DNA of 64,000 nt from positions 122,426 through 186,425 of the forward strand of contig JAIRVP010000004.1 of NCBI GenBank assembly GCA_031253835.1, written 5' to 3'. Source of the stretch: Burkholderia sp. Its GTDB lineage: Bacteria; Pseudomonadota; Gammaproteobacteria; Burkholderiales; Burkholderiaceae. The position numbers and the translations under genes were made by a program. The notes under the pieces are model-generated. The model saw only the letters and a list, made by a program, of their open reading frames with translations, ran no database searches and had not been told where the DNA came from. Each line of letters opens with the position of its first letter. The first letter of the stretch is position 1. This document shows, in pieces, positions 52,323-61,628 of the stretch.

Positions 52323-52349
52323 TAAAGATTTCGCCGAAGTTGCCGTATT
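52323..52349 (+). promoter_or_regulatory. Sigma-28 (FliA) type promoter of the chemoreceptor gene
   Basis: TAAAGATT (52323-52330; consensus TAAAGTTT) is followed after exactly 11 bp by GCCGTATT (52342-52349; consensus GCCGATAA). The match is 7/8 upstream, with the invariant GCCG kept downstream. It lies 63 bp before the start of a methyl-accepting chemotaxis gene, the expected target class of FliA. Confidence 0.7.
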
Positions 52350-52411
52350 AAACGGACGACTAGCGGTGACGCGTGCGTTCCGCCCCTCTCCCTCCCCACT
52401 CAGGATGTTTC

Positions 52412-54394
52412 ATGAGATTGACCCAATTGGGCCGGGTGAGCGTCGGCGCGCGTCTGGCCGCGCTGGCGTGCGCGCTCGTCGCCCTGCTGTTTACCGTGTT
52501 CGCGTGGACACTCGCTCATTTCGCCGGCCAGCAGCTTGCTGACGAAGCGCACATGCGGATCGTCGACAAGGAGCAGTCGATCCGCGCGATGGTCGACCTG
52601 TTCGACAAGGCGCTGACCGCCGAAGCCAACCGCTCGATGACGCTGTTCGCGAGTTTCCTGCCGGCCGATTTCTCGCTCGACCCGGCGCGCACCGTCGACA
52701 TCGGCGGCGTGGCCGCGCCGACCCTGTTCGCGGGCGGCCAGCCGCTCGACCTCGATTACGCGATACCCGACCAGTTCCTGAAGAAAAGCGGCGCGATCGC
52801 GACGATCTTCGCGCGCGACGGCGACGATTTCGTGCGCATCACGACGTCGCTGAAGAAGCAGGACGGCGCGCGCGCCGTCGGCACGAAGCTCGACCGCGCC
52901 GGCCCCGCGTACGCGCCGCTCGTCGCCGGGCGCAGCTACACGGGCCTCGCGAAGCTGTTCGGCCGGCCGTACATCACGCAGTACAAGCCGGTGACCGACG
53001 CGACCGGCCGCGTGATCGGCGCGCTGTTCGTCGGCCTCGACATCGGCGCCGAGCTCAAGCTCGTCGAAGACGGCATCCGCTCGCTGAAGATCGGCGACAA
53101 CGGCTACTACTTCGTGCTCGATGCGTCGCAGGGCCCGGCGCGCGGCACCTTCGTCGTGCATCCCGATGCGGCCGGCCAACCTGCCGACGACACGCGCGCG
53201 CCGTATGCGCAGATGCTCGCGGCCGGCCAGGGCCGGCTCGCGTACACGTCGACCGACCCGGCCGCGCACGACGGCGGACCGACCGCGAAATTCGTGTCGT
53301 TCACGACGATTCCGCAGTGGCAATGGCTCGTCGGCGGCATCGCGCTCGACGACGAACTGCTCGCCACCATGCGCGCCACCCGCAACCGCTTCCTGATGAT
53401 CGGCGCCGTGCTCGTCGCCGCGTTCGCGACGCTGTTCGTCATCGTCGTGCGCCGCGTCGTGAGCCGGCCGCTGGAAGCCGCCGCACGCGCGTCCGAGCGC
53501 TATGCGGCGGGCGATCTCAGCATGCGCATCCGCGACGGCGCGGCCGCGCACGGCAGCGCGGGCAACGACGAGATCGGCCGGCTCGTGCAGGCGGTCGACG
53601 GAATCGGCGACGGCCTCGCGCGGATCGTCGCGCAGGTGCGCAACAGCTCGGCCGACATCGCGCACGGCACGGTCGGCATCGCGGCCGGCAGCGGCGACAT
53701 CGCCGCGCGGATCGCGACGCAGGCGAGCAGCGTCGAACAGACGGCCGCCAGCATGGAGCAGATCACCGCCGCCGTGCAGCAGAGCGCCGAGCACGCGGCG
53801 CAAGCCAACGCGCTGGTCGCGGACGCATCGGCCGCCGCGACGAACGGCGACGCCGCGGTGCAGCGCGTGGTCGCGACGATGGACGACATCGGCCGCGCGA
53901 CGCGCCGGATCGCCGAGATCACCGGCGCGATCGAAGGCATCGCGTTCCAGACCAACATCCTCGCGCTGAACGCGGCCGTCGAGGCCGCCCGCGCGGGCGA
54001 GCACGGCAAGGGCTTCGCGGTGGTCGCGGCCGAGGTGCGCGCGCTCGCGCAGCGCAGCGCGGCCGCCGTCAAGGAGATCGATACGCTGAGCACCGAATCG
54101 TCGACGACCGTCGAACAGGGTTACCGGATCGCGGACGCCGCGCGCGGCACGATGCGCGACATCGTCGCGCGGGTCGACCAGGTCCGCACGCTGATCGGCG
54201 AGATCAGCGCCGCGTCGCGCGAGCAATCGACCGGCATCGAGCAGGTGAACCTCGCCGTCACGCAGATCGGCGACGCGACACAGCAGAATGCGCTGCTGAT
54301 CTCGGACGCCGAGCGCGCGGCCGTCGCGCTGCGCGACCAGGCCGCGCAACTGTCGGACGCAGTCAGCGTGTTCCGGCTCGAACGCGACGCGTGA
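52412..54394 (+). CDS. Methyl-accepting chemotaxis protein (Cache sensor, HAMP, MCP signal)
   Basis: This 660-aa chemoreceptor has a first transmembrane helix (about 16-38), a periplasmic Cache domain (about 40-320) with [20 protein letters not shown] and NGYYFVLDA, a second helix (about 330-352), HAMP (about 352-410), and the cytoplasmic coiled coil. The conserved hairpin tip is [20 protein letters not shown] around 512-531. The C-terminus (VFRLERDA) lacks the CheR/CheB-binding pentapeptide, so it depends on other receptors for adaptation. The ATG at 52412 has AGGA before it. A sigma-28-like promoter links it to the flagellar regulon. Confidence 0.93.
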   Translation: MRLTQLGRVSVGARLAALACALVALLFTVFAWTLAHFAGQQLADEAHMRIVDKEQSIRAMVDLFDKALTAEANRSMTLFASFLPADFSLDPARTVDIGGVAAPTLFAGGQPLDLDYAIPDQFLKKSGAIATIFARDGDDFVRITTSLKKQDGARAVGTKLDRAGPAYAPLVAGRSYTGLAKLFGRPYITQYKPVTDATGRVIGALFVGLDIGAELKLVEDGIRSLKIGDNGYYFVLDASQGPARGTFVVHPDAAGQPADDTRAPYAQMLAAGQGRLAYTSTDPAAHDGGPTAKFVSFTTIPQWQWLVGGIALDDELLATMRATRNRFLMIGAVLVAAFATLFVIVVRRVVSRPLEAAARASERYAAGDLSMRIRDGAAAHGSAGNDEIGRLVQAVDGIGDGLARIVAQVRNSSADIAHGTVGIAAGSGDIAARIATQASSVEQTAASMEQITAAVQQSAEHAAQANALVADASAAATNGDAAVQRVVATMDDIGRATRRIAEITGAIEGIAFQTNILALNAAVEAARAGEHGKGFAVVAAEVRALAQRSAAAVKEIDTLSTESSTTVEQGYRIADAARGTMRDIVARVDQVRTLIGEISAASREQSTGIEQVNLAVTQIGDATQQNALLISDAERAAVALRDQAAQLSDAVSVFRLERDA

Positions 54395-54431
54395 CGGACA
54401 TTGGATGATCGGCCTGCGCCGGGCGCGTCGC

Positions 54432-56084
54432 CTACTTCTTGTCGCCCGCCAGGTCGATCGCCTTGTCCGAGCCGACCGCGTTGCGCAGCTGGAACTTCTG
54501 GATCTTGCCGGTCGACGTCTTCGGCAGCTCGCCGAAGCGCACGGCCTTCGGCACCTTGAAGCCCGCGAGCAGTTGCCGGCAGTGCGCGACGATCTCCTCC
54601 TCGGTCGCGCTCGCGCCCTCGCGCAGCTCGACGAACGCGCACGGCACCTCGCCCCATTTCGGGTCGGGCATCGCGACGACGGCCGCGACGGCGACGGCCG
54701 GATGGCGGTACAGCGCGTCCTCGACCTCGATGCTCGAGATGTTCTCGCCGCCCGAGATGATGATGTCCTTCTTGCGATCCTTGATCCGGATATAGCCGTC
54801 CGGCATCAGCACCGCGAGATCGCCGGTATGGAACCAGCCGCCGTGGAACGCGTCGTCGGTCGCCTTCGGGTTCTTCAGGTAGCCCTTCATGCAGATGTTG
54901 CCGCGGAACATGATCTCGCCGAGCGTCTCGCCGTCGGCCGGCACCGGCGCCATCGTGTCCGGATCGAGCACCGTCGCGCCCGCCTCGAGGTGGTAGCGCA
55001 CGCCCTGGCGCGCATTGAGCCGCGCGCGCTCCTCGTCGGACACGGCATCCCAGTGCGACTGCTTCGCACACACGGTGGCCGGGCCGTACACCTCGGTCAG
55101 CCCGTACACGTGCAGCAGGTCGAAGCCGATCTCCTTCATCTTCGCGATCACGGCCGGCGCGGGCGCCGCGCCCGCGACCATCGCGTGCACCGTGTGGTCG
55201 ATTCCTTCACGGAATTCGGCCGGTGCGTTCGCGATCGCGCTCTGCACGATCGGCGCGCCGCAGTAATGCGTGATGCGTTCGCGGCGGATCAGGTCGAACA
55301 CGGTCTTCGCATCGAACTTGCGCAGGCACACGTTCACGCCCGCGCGCGCCGCGACGGCCCACGGGAAGCACCAGCCGTTGCAGTGGAACATCGGCAGCGT
55401 CCACAGATACACCGCGTGCTTCGGCATGTCCCATTCGAGGAGGTTGCTGATCGCCGCCAGGTACGCACCGCGATGGTGGTAGACGACGCCCTTCGGGTCG
55501 CCGGTCGTGCCGGACGTGTAGTTCAGCGCGATCGCATCCCATTCGTCGGCGGGCTGGGTCCATGCGTAGTCGGCGTCGCCGCCGGCCACGAACGCCTCGT
55601 AGTCGGTCGCGCCCGCGAAACGGCCGGGATCGGCCGGCATCGCGTCGGCCACGCTGACGATCTTCAGGCCCGGCACCTCGAGCGCCGCGCGATGCGCGAG
55701 CTCCGCGTACTCGGTGTCCACGATCAGCACCTTCGCCTCGCCGTGACGCAGCATGAACAGCACCGACGGCACGTCGAGCCGCGTGTTGATCGTGTTGAGC
55801 ACCGCGCCGGCCATCGGCACGCCGAAGTGCGCCTCGACCATCGCCGGGATGTTCGGCAGCATCGCCGCGACCGTGTCGCCGCGCTCGACGCCGGCCTGCG
55901 CAAGCGCGCTCGCCAGCTGCTTCGCACGCGTGTAGGTCTCGCCCCACGTGCGCCGCACGTCGCCGTGCACGATTGCAAGGCGCTCGCCATAGACTTCGGC
56001 CGTCCGGACCAGGAAGTCGATCGGGGTGAGCGGCACGTAATTGGCGTCGCGGCGGCCGAGTCCGGCCTCGAACATCTGCGTCAT
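54432..56084 (-). CDS. Acyl-CoA synthetase (AMP-forming, medium/long-chain type)
   Basis: This 550-aa ANL-superfamily ligase activates a fatty or aryl acid to its CoA thioester. Visible motifs are the P-loop YTSGTTGDPKGVVYHH (about 183-198), the A5-like VYGLTEVYGPATVC, the GDLAVLMPDGYIRIKDRKKD hinge block, and the catalytic Lys near the end in PKTSTGKIQKFQLR. Length and the LPMFHCNGWCFPW block match AlkK-like synthetases. GGGAG lies before the ATG at 56084. The frame remains open upstream to 61934 by chance. It is divergent from a Crp/Fnr regulator. Confidence 0.93.
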   Translation of the reverse strand: MTQMFEAGLGRRDANYVPLTPIDFLVRTAEVYGERLAIVHGDVRRTWGETYTRAKQLASALAQAGVERGDTVAAMLPNIPAMVEAHFGVPMAGAVLNTINTRLDVPSVLFMLRHGEAKVLIVDTEYAELAHRAALEVPGLKIVSVADAMPADPGRFAGATDYEAFVAGGDADYAWTQPADEWDAIALNYTSGTTGDPKGVVYHHRGAYLAAISNLLEWDMPKHAVYLWTLPMFHCNGWCFPWAVAARAGVNVCLRKFDAKTVFDLIRRERITHYCGAPIVQSAIANAPAEFREGIDHTVHAMVAGAAPAPAVIAKMKEIGFDLLHVYGLTEVYGPATVCAKQSHWDAVSDEERARLNARQGVRYHLEAGATVLDPDTMAPVPADGETLGEIMFRGNICMKGYLKNPKATDDAFHGGWFHTGDLAVLMPDGYIRIKDRKKDIIISGGENISSIEVEDALYRHPAVAVAAVVAMPDPKWGEVPCAFVELREGASATEEEIVAHCRQLLAGFKVPKAVRFGELPKTSTGKIQKFQLRNAVGSDKAIDLAGDKK

Positions 56085-56183
56085 GATCCTGTCTCCCGTG
56101 TCCTGTCGACCGGCGTGCATGCACCCCGGATCGTTTTGATGTGGTTCAATTGCCGACAGCCTAACGGGCGCTATTGTGAGCCG

Positions 56184-56203
56184 TCTGTCATCGAAGCGAC
56201 AGA
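56184..56203. promoter_or_regulatory. Candidate Crp/Fnr-type binding site
   Basis: TCTGTC (56184-56189) and GACAGA (56198-56203) are perfect inverted arms with an 8-bp spacer, in the 168-bp region between the acyl-CoA synthetase and the Crp/Fnr gene. The arms do not match the E. coli Crp or Fnr consensus, so the link to the adjacent regulator is tentative. Confidence 0.35.
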
Positions 56204-56252
56204 GTGCCTTTCGAGCGCTGCGCGTTATCCCTATCCTCGCAAACCCGCACCC

Positions 56253-57008
56253 ATGCACGACCACTCCGTTGCGCCGCCCGACGCGGCCGTCCGCCCGGCC
56301 GACACGCTTCCCGAACCGGGCCCGCTGCCCGCACTGTCGACGCTGTTCGGCCAGTGCGCATGGTTCCGCACGCTCGCCCCCGAGCACCAGGCGCTCGTGC
56401 TCGCGCAGTCGCGCGTCGAGCAGTGCGAGGCCGGCGACGTGATCGCGCACCGGCTCGCGCCGTCCGAGTACTGGATCGGCGTGCACCAGGGGTTGCTGAA
56501 GCTCGCGATCTTCAACGTGTCGGGGCGCGGCTGCACGTTTTCCGGCGTGCCGTCGGGCGGCTGGTTCGGCGAAGGCAGCGTGATCAAGCGCGAGCTGCGC
56601 AAGTACGAAGTCGTCGCGATCCAGCGCTCGACCGTGCTGTTCGTGCCGGTCGACACCTTCCATGCGCTGCTCGACACGAGCCTGCCGTTCACGCGCTTCG
56701 TGATCCATCAGCTGAACAACCGGATGGGCGAATTCATCGCATCGATCCAGAACAGCCGGCTGCTCGATGTCGACGCGCGCGTCGCGCAGGCGCTCGCGCA
56801 GCTCTTCAACCCCGACCTGTATCCGGACACCGGCCCGGCGCTGTCGATCTCGCAGGAGGAACTGGGAATGCTCGTCGGCGTGTCGCGGCAGCGGATCAAC
56901 CAGGCGCTGCAGCAACTCGAGAAGCTCGGCGCGTTGCGGCTCGCGTACAACCAGATCGAGGTCGTCGATCTGGGCGCGCTCGCGCGCGTCGGGATGGAGC
57001 AGCTGTGA
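56253..57008 (+). CDS. Crp/Fnr family transcriptional regulator
   Basis: This 251-aa protein has a cyclic-nucleotide-binding beta roll (about 50-150: SRVEQCEAGDVIAHRLAPSE, GGWFGEGSVIKRE), a dimerisation helix (VIHQLNNRMGEFIASIQN) and a C-terminal winged helix (about 195-245: ISQEELGMLVGVSRQRINQA). No N-terminal Cys cluster for an Fe-S centre is present, so it is not an oxygen-sensing FNR. The cAMP-contact Arg of E. coli Crp is not clearly present. It is divergent from the acyl-CoA synthetase gene and is its likely regulator. Confidence 0.9.
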   Translation: MHDHSVAPPDAAVRPADTLPEPGPLPALSTLFGQCAWFRTLAPEHQALVLAQSRVEQCEAGDVIAHRLAPSEYWIGVHQGLLKLAIFNVSGRGCTFSGVPSGGWFGEGSVIKRELRKYEVVAIQRSTVLFVPVDTFHALLDTSLPFTRFVIHQLNNRMGEFIASIQNSRLLDVDARVAQALAQLFNPDLYPDTGPALSISQEELGMLVGVSRQRINQALQQLEKLGALRLAYNQIEVVDLGALARVGMEQL

Positions 57009-57194
57009 GCGCAGCGCGATCGGCGAAACCGTCGCCATCGCAACCCGCGCATTCCGTCTGCGGAATCGACCGGCAGGTCGCGCGCCCCAACCTGACAGTT
57101 CCGCCAGTTTCGCGACAGTAACCCGTTCCACGCCGACGCCTATCATTCGGGTTCCCTTTACCGACGCCTGATCACCGCCTGTCCCGCTGCCTCC

Positions 57195-60100
57195 ATGTGG
57201 ATCGTCAATCTCGCGCTCAAGCGCCCCTACACGTTCATCGTCATGGCCATCATGATCGTGCTGGCCACGCCGCTTGCGCTGATGCGCACACCGGTCGACG
57301 TGCTGCCCGCGATCAACATCCCCGTGATCAGCGTGATCTGGAATTACAGCGGCTTCTCCGCGACGGAGATGACCAACCGGATCACGTCCGTCCATGAGCG
57401 GATCCTGACGACGACCGTCAACAACATCCAGCACGTCGAATCGACGTCGCTGCCCGGCATCGCCGTCGTGAAGGTGTTCCTGCAACCGGGCGCGAACGTG
57501 CAGACGGCGATCGCGCAGACGGTCTCGTCCGCGCAGGCGATCGTGCGGCAGATGCCGCAGGGCGCGACGCCGCCGCTCGTGATCACCTATTCGGCGTCGA
57601 GCATCCCGGTGATCCAGCTCGGGCTGTCGAGCAAGACGCTCAGCGAACAGTCGCTCGCCGACATCGCGCTCAACTTCCTGCGCCCGCAGCTGATTACGGT
57701 GCCGGGCGTGCAGATCCCGTTCCCGTACGGCGGCCGCACGCGCGTGGTCGCGATCGACCTCGATCCGCAGGCGCTGCTCGCGAAGGGCCTCACGCCGGCC
57801 GACATCGTCAACGCCGTCAACGCGCAGAACCTCGTGCTGCCGACCGGCACCGCGAAGATGGGCCAGACCGAATACCGGATCGACACGAACGCGTCGGCCG
57901 ATACCATCGCCGACATCAACAACCTGCCGGTCCAGACCGTCAACGGCGCGACGACCTACCTGCGCGAGGTTGCGGCGGTGCGCGACGGCTTCGCGCCGCA
58001 GACCAACGTCGTGCGCCAGAACGGCCAGCGCGGCGTGCTGATCTCGATCCTGAAAAGCGGCGACGCGTCGACGCTCAAGGTCGTGTCGGACCTGAAGTCG
58101 CTGCTGCCGAAGGTGATCCCGACGCTGCCCGAAGGGCTCACGATCACGCCGCTGTTCGACCAGTCGGTGTTCGTCAACGCGGCCGTCCAGGGCGTGATCC
58201 ACGAGGCGCTGATCGCCGCCGTGCTGACCGCGATGATGATCCTGCTGTTCCTCGGCAACTGGCGCAGCACGCTGATCATCGCGATCTCGATCCCGCTGTC
58301 GATCTTCACGTCGCTGATCGCGCTCTCCGCACTCGGCGAAACCATCAACATCATGACGCTCGGCGGGCTCGCGCTCGCGGTCGGGATCCTGGTCGACGAC
58401 GCGACCGTCACGATCGAGAACATCGAGCGGCACCTGCATCTCGGCACCAACCTGCACGACGCGATCCTCGAAGGCGCCGGCGAGATCGCGGTGCCCGCGT
58501 TCGTGTCGACGCTGTGCATCTGCATCGTGTTCGTGCCGATGTTCTTCCTGACGGGCGTCGCGCGCTTCCTGTTCGTGCCGCTCGCGGAAGCCGTCGTGTT
58601 CGCGATGCTCGCGTCGTACGTGCTGTCGCGCACGCTGGTGCCGACGCTCGCGATGCTGCTGTTCCGCCCGCAGCAGGCCAGCACCGGCCCCGACCATTCG
58701 ACGTCGCGCTTCGCGCGCATTCATCACGCGTTCAACGACGCGTTCGAGCGGCTGCGGGCGTGGTACATCGTGCTGCTCAGCATCCTGCTCGTGCGCCGCC
58801 GCTTCTACGCGATGTGCTTCCTCGGCTTCTGCGTGCTGTCGACGGGCCTGGTGTTCGTGCTCGGCCGCGACTTCTTCCCGAACGCCGATTCCGGCAACAT
58901 CCGCCTGCACATGCGCGCGCCGACCGGCTACCGGATCGAGGAAACCGCGCGCCTCGCCGACCAGGTCGAGCGCGTGATCCGCGACACCGTGCCGCCTGAC
59001 GAGCTCGGCGCGATCGTCGACAACCTCGGCCTGCCGGTGAGCGGCATCAACCTGTCGTACAGCAACGCCGGCACGATCGGCACGCTCGACGGCGAGCTGC
59101 TGATCGCGCTGAAGCCCGGCCACCGCGCGACCCAGCATTACGTGCAGACGCTGCGCGCGCTGCTGCCCGAGCGCTTCCCGGGCGTCGAGTTCTTCTTCCA
59201 GCCGTCGGACATCATCACGCAGATCCTCAACTTCGGCCAGCCGGCCGCGATCGACGTGCAGGTGCTCGGCAACGATCTCGCGAGTAACATGACTATCGCG
59301 AGCAGCCTGATGAAAAAGTTCAGGCAAATCCCCGGCGCCGTCGACGTGCACGTGCTGCAACGCAACGACGAGCCGACCCTGCTGGCCGACATGGATCGTA
59401 CGCGCATGCAGCAGCTCAACCTCTCCGCGCAGAACGTCGCGCAGAACATGCTGATCTCGCTGTCCGGCAGTTCGCAGACGACGCCGTCGTTCTGGATCAA
59501 CCCGCGCTCGGGCGTGCAGTACCCGCTGCAGATCCAGACCCCGCAATACAGCATCTCGTCGGTCGACGACCTGCTCGGCACGCCGATCTCGGCGAGCGGC
59601 CGCACGGGCATGCCGCTGCAACTGCTCGGCAACCTCGTGCAGGTGCGCAGCACCGCGAACCCGGCCGTCATCACGCACTACAACATCCGCCCGGCGATCG
59701 ACGTGTACGTGAGCGTCGAAGGCCGTGACCTCGGTTCGGTCGCGGGCGAGATCGACCGCATCGTGTCCGACGCGCGCGCGACGCTGCCGCGCGGCACCGA
59801 CCTGACGATGCGCGGCCAGGTCGAGACGATGCGCACGTCGTACATCGGCCTCGGCGCGGGTGTCGCGATGGCGATCGTGCTCGTCTACCTGCTGATCGTC
59901 GTCAATTTCCAGTCGTGGCTCGACCCGCTGATCATCATCAGCGCGATGCCGGCCGCGCTCGCCGGCATCGCGTGGATGCTGTTCATCACCGGCACGCACC
60001 TGAGCGTGCCCGCGCTGACGGGCGCGATCATGACGGTGGGCGTCGCGACCGCGAACAGCATTCTGGTCGTGTCGTTCGCGCGCCAGCGGCTCGCGGCCGG

Positions 60101-60362
60101 CGCGCCGCCGCTGACGGCCGCGCTGGAGGCCGGCGCGACGCGGATCCGGCCGGTGCTGATGACGGCGCTCGCGATGATCATCGGGATGGTGCCGATGGCG
60201 CTCGGCCTCGGCGAAGGCGCCGAGCAGAACGCGCCGCTCGGCCGCGCGGTGATCGGCGGGCTGCTGTTCGCGACCGTTTCGACGTTGCTGTTCGTGCCGC
60301 TCGTGTTCGGCGGCGTGCATGCGCGGCTGGCCCGCCGGCGTGCGCGCCAGGCAGGACACTGA
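57195..60362 (+). CDS. RND efflux permease (AcrB/MdtB-like)
   Basis: This 1055-aa inner-membrane transporter has the RND layout: helix 1 (WIVNLALKRPYTFIVMAIMI), a first large periplasmic loop (about 35-330), helices 2-6 (about 335-500), helix 7, a second periplasmic loop (about 560-860) and helices 8-12. TM4 carries GGLALAVGILVDDATVTIEN with the proton-relay Asp pair (DD). Its relatives pump organic compounds by H+ antiport rather than metal ions, since the metal-site Met residues of CusA are not evident. It is first in an operon with adaptor and outer-membrane genes. Confidence 0.94.
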   Translation: MWIVNLALKRPYTFIVMAIMIVLATPLALMRTPVDVLPAINIPVISVIWNYSGFSATEMTNRITSVHERILTTTVNNIQHVESTSLPGIAVVKVFLQPGANVQTAIAQTVSSAQAIVRQMPQGATPPLVITYSASSIPVIQLGLSSKTLSEQSLADIALNFLRPQLITVPGVQIPFPYGGRTRVVAIDLDPQALLAKGLTPADIVNAVNAQNLVLPTGTAKMGQTEYRIDTNASADTIADINNLPVQTVNGATTYLREVAAVRDGFAPQTNVVRQNGQRGVLISILKSGDASTLKVVSDLKSLLPKVIPTLPEGLTITPLFDQSVFVNAAVQGVIHEALIAAVLTAMMILLFLGNWRSTLIIAISIPLSIFTSLIALSALGETINIMTLGGLALAVGILVDDATVTIENIERHLHLGTNLHDAILEGAGEIAVPAFVSTLCICIVFVPMFFLTGVARFLFVPLAEAVVFAMLASYVLSRTLVPTLAMLLFRPQQASTGPDHSTSRFARIHHAFNDAFERLRAWYIVLLSILLVRRRFYAMCFLGFCVLSTGLVFVLGRDFFPNADSGNIRLHMRAPTGYRIEETARLADQVERVIRDTVPPDELGAIVDNLGLPVSGINLSYSNAGTIGTLDGELLIALKPGHRATQHYVQTLRALLPERFPGVEFFFQPSDIITQILNFGQPAAIDVQVLGNDLASNMTIASSLMKKFRQIPGAVDVHVLQRNDEPTLLADMDRTRMQQLNLSAQNVAQNMLISLSGSSQTTPSFWINPRSGVQYPLQIQTPQYSISSVDDLLGTPISASGRTGMPLQLLGNLVQVRSTANPAVITHYNIRPAIDVYVSVEGRDLGSVAGEIDRIVSDARATLPRGTDLTMRGQVETMRTSYIGLGAGVAMAIVLVYLLIVVNFQSWLDPLIIISAMPAALAGIAWMLFITGTHLSVPALTGAIMTVGVATANSILVVSFARQRLAAGAPPLTAALEAGATRIRPVLMTALAMIIGMVPMALGLGEGAEQNAPLGRAVIGGLLFATVSTLLFVPLVFGGVHARLARRRARQAGH

Positions 60363-60398
60363 CTTTCGCCCCACTACCCGGTTGAATTGGTTGAATTC

Positions 60399-61628
60399 AT
60401 GGAAGAGAAACATCACAGCTCCGTCGGCATCCAGGTGGACGAACACGGCATGCACCTGCCGACGCGCACGTCGGTGTCGCGGCGCGGGCGCATCGTCCTG
60501 GTCGTGATCGGCGTGCTGCTGGCCGCCGGCGCCGCGCGCACGATCGTCGTCAACGTGCTGAACCGCAGCCGGCTCGACGCGGTCGTCGAGCAGAACACGC
60601 GCCAGTACGTGAACGTCGTGCATCCGGTCGACGCGGCCACCGGCGGCAAGCTGACGCTGCCCGGCACGCTGCGCGGCTTCGTCGAGGCGCCGATCTACGC
60701 GCGGGCGAGCGGCTACGTGCTGCGCTGGCAGGCCGACATCGGCGCGCACGTGAAGCAGGGGCAGACGCTCGCCGAGCTCGACACGCCCGAGCTGAACCAG
60801 GAACTCGCGCAGGCCACCGCGCAGCGCCAGCAGGCGCAGGCCGCGCTCGCGCTCGCGAAGACGTCGTTCGACCGCGCGCAGCAGCTGCGCCAGCGCGATG
60901 CCGTGTCGCAGCAGGAGCTCGACGACCGGCAAGGCGCGTTCAACCAGGGCACCGCGAACCTCGCCGCGGCCGATGCGAACATGCGCCGGCTCACCGAGCT
61001 GAAAGGGTTCCAGCGGATCGTCGCGCCGATCGACGGGATCGTCACGCAGCGCAACGTCGACGTCGGCGATCTCGTCAATTCCGGCAACGCAGGCCGCTCG
61101 CTGTTCACGGTCGTGCAGGCCGACCGGCTGCGCCTCTACGTGCAGGTGCCGCAGGCGTACGCGCAGCAGGTGAAGGTCGGCCAGCACGTGAGCGTCGCGC
61201 AGGCCGAGCTGCCGGGCCGGACCTTCGACGGCACGATCACGCGCACGTCCGAGGCGATCGACGTCGCGACGCGCTCGCTGCAGATCGAGATCACGCTGCC
61301 GAACCCGGACGGCCGGCTGCTGCCCGGCGCGTACGTGCAGGCCACGCTGCCGATGACGCCGATCGGCCGCCTGCAGGTGCCGGCCAATACGCTGCTGTTC
61401 CGCGGCGAAGGGCCGACCGTCGCGACCGTCGATGCGAACGGCCTGGTCCATCTGAAGCAGGTGACGGTCGTGCGCACGATCGGCCAGACGCTCGAAGTCG
61501 ACGGCCCGCTCACGCCGAACGACCGCCTCGTCGCGAACCCGAGCGACGCGCTCGCGAATGGCGACAAGGTCGTCGTGCAGGCGCCGGCCGCGCAACCGGC
61601 ATCGGCCGCCGCGGGAGCGAAGTCGTGA
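60399..61628 (+). CDS. RND efflux periplasmic adaptor (HlyD/MFP family)
   Basis: This 409-aa adaptor has one N-terminal membrane anchor (about 33-55), a lipoyl half-motif region GFVEAPIYARASGYVLRWQA, a coiled-coil hairpin (about 130-185, rich in Ala/Gln: ATAQRQQAQAALALAKTSFD), the second lipoyl half RIVAPIDGIVTQRNVDVGDL, and beta-barrel and membrane-proximal domains. The ATG at 60399 is chosen; a TTG at 60387 would add four residues. It is 36 bp after the permease gene, and its stop overlaps the start of the outer-membrane gene. Confidence 0.93.
   Translation: MEEKHHSSVGIQVDEHGMHLPTRTSVSRRGRIVLVVIGVLLAAGAARTIVVNVLNRSRLDAVVEQNTRQYVNVVHPVDAATGGKLTLPGTLRGFVEAPIYARASGYVLRWQADIGAHVKQGQTLAELDTPELNQELAQATAQRQQAQAALALAKTSFDRAQQLRQRDAVSQQELDDRQGAFNQGTANLAAADANMRRLTELKGFQRIVAPIDGIVTQRNVDVGDLVNSGNAGRSLFTVVQADRLRLYVQVPQAYAQQVKVGQHVSVAQAELPGRTFDGTITRTSEAIDVATRSLQIEITLPNPDGRLLPGAYVQATLPMTPIGRLQVPANTLLFRGEGPTVATVDANGLVHLKQVTVVRTIGQTLEVDGPLTPNDRLVANPSDALANGDKVVVQAPAAQPASAAAGAKS

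Noticed and set aside
56170..56190. A Crp-type TGTGA half-site near TATTGTGAG.
   Set aside because: There is no second TCACA arm at the right distance.
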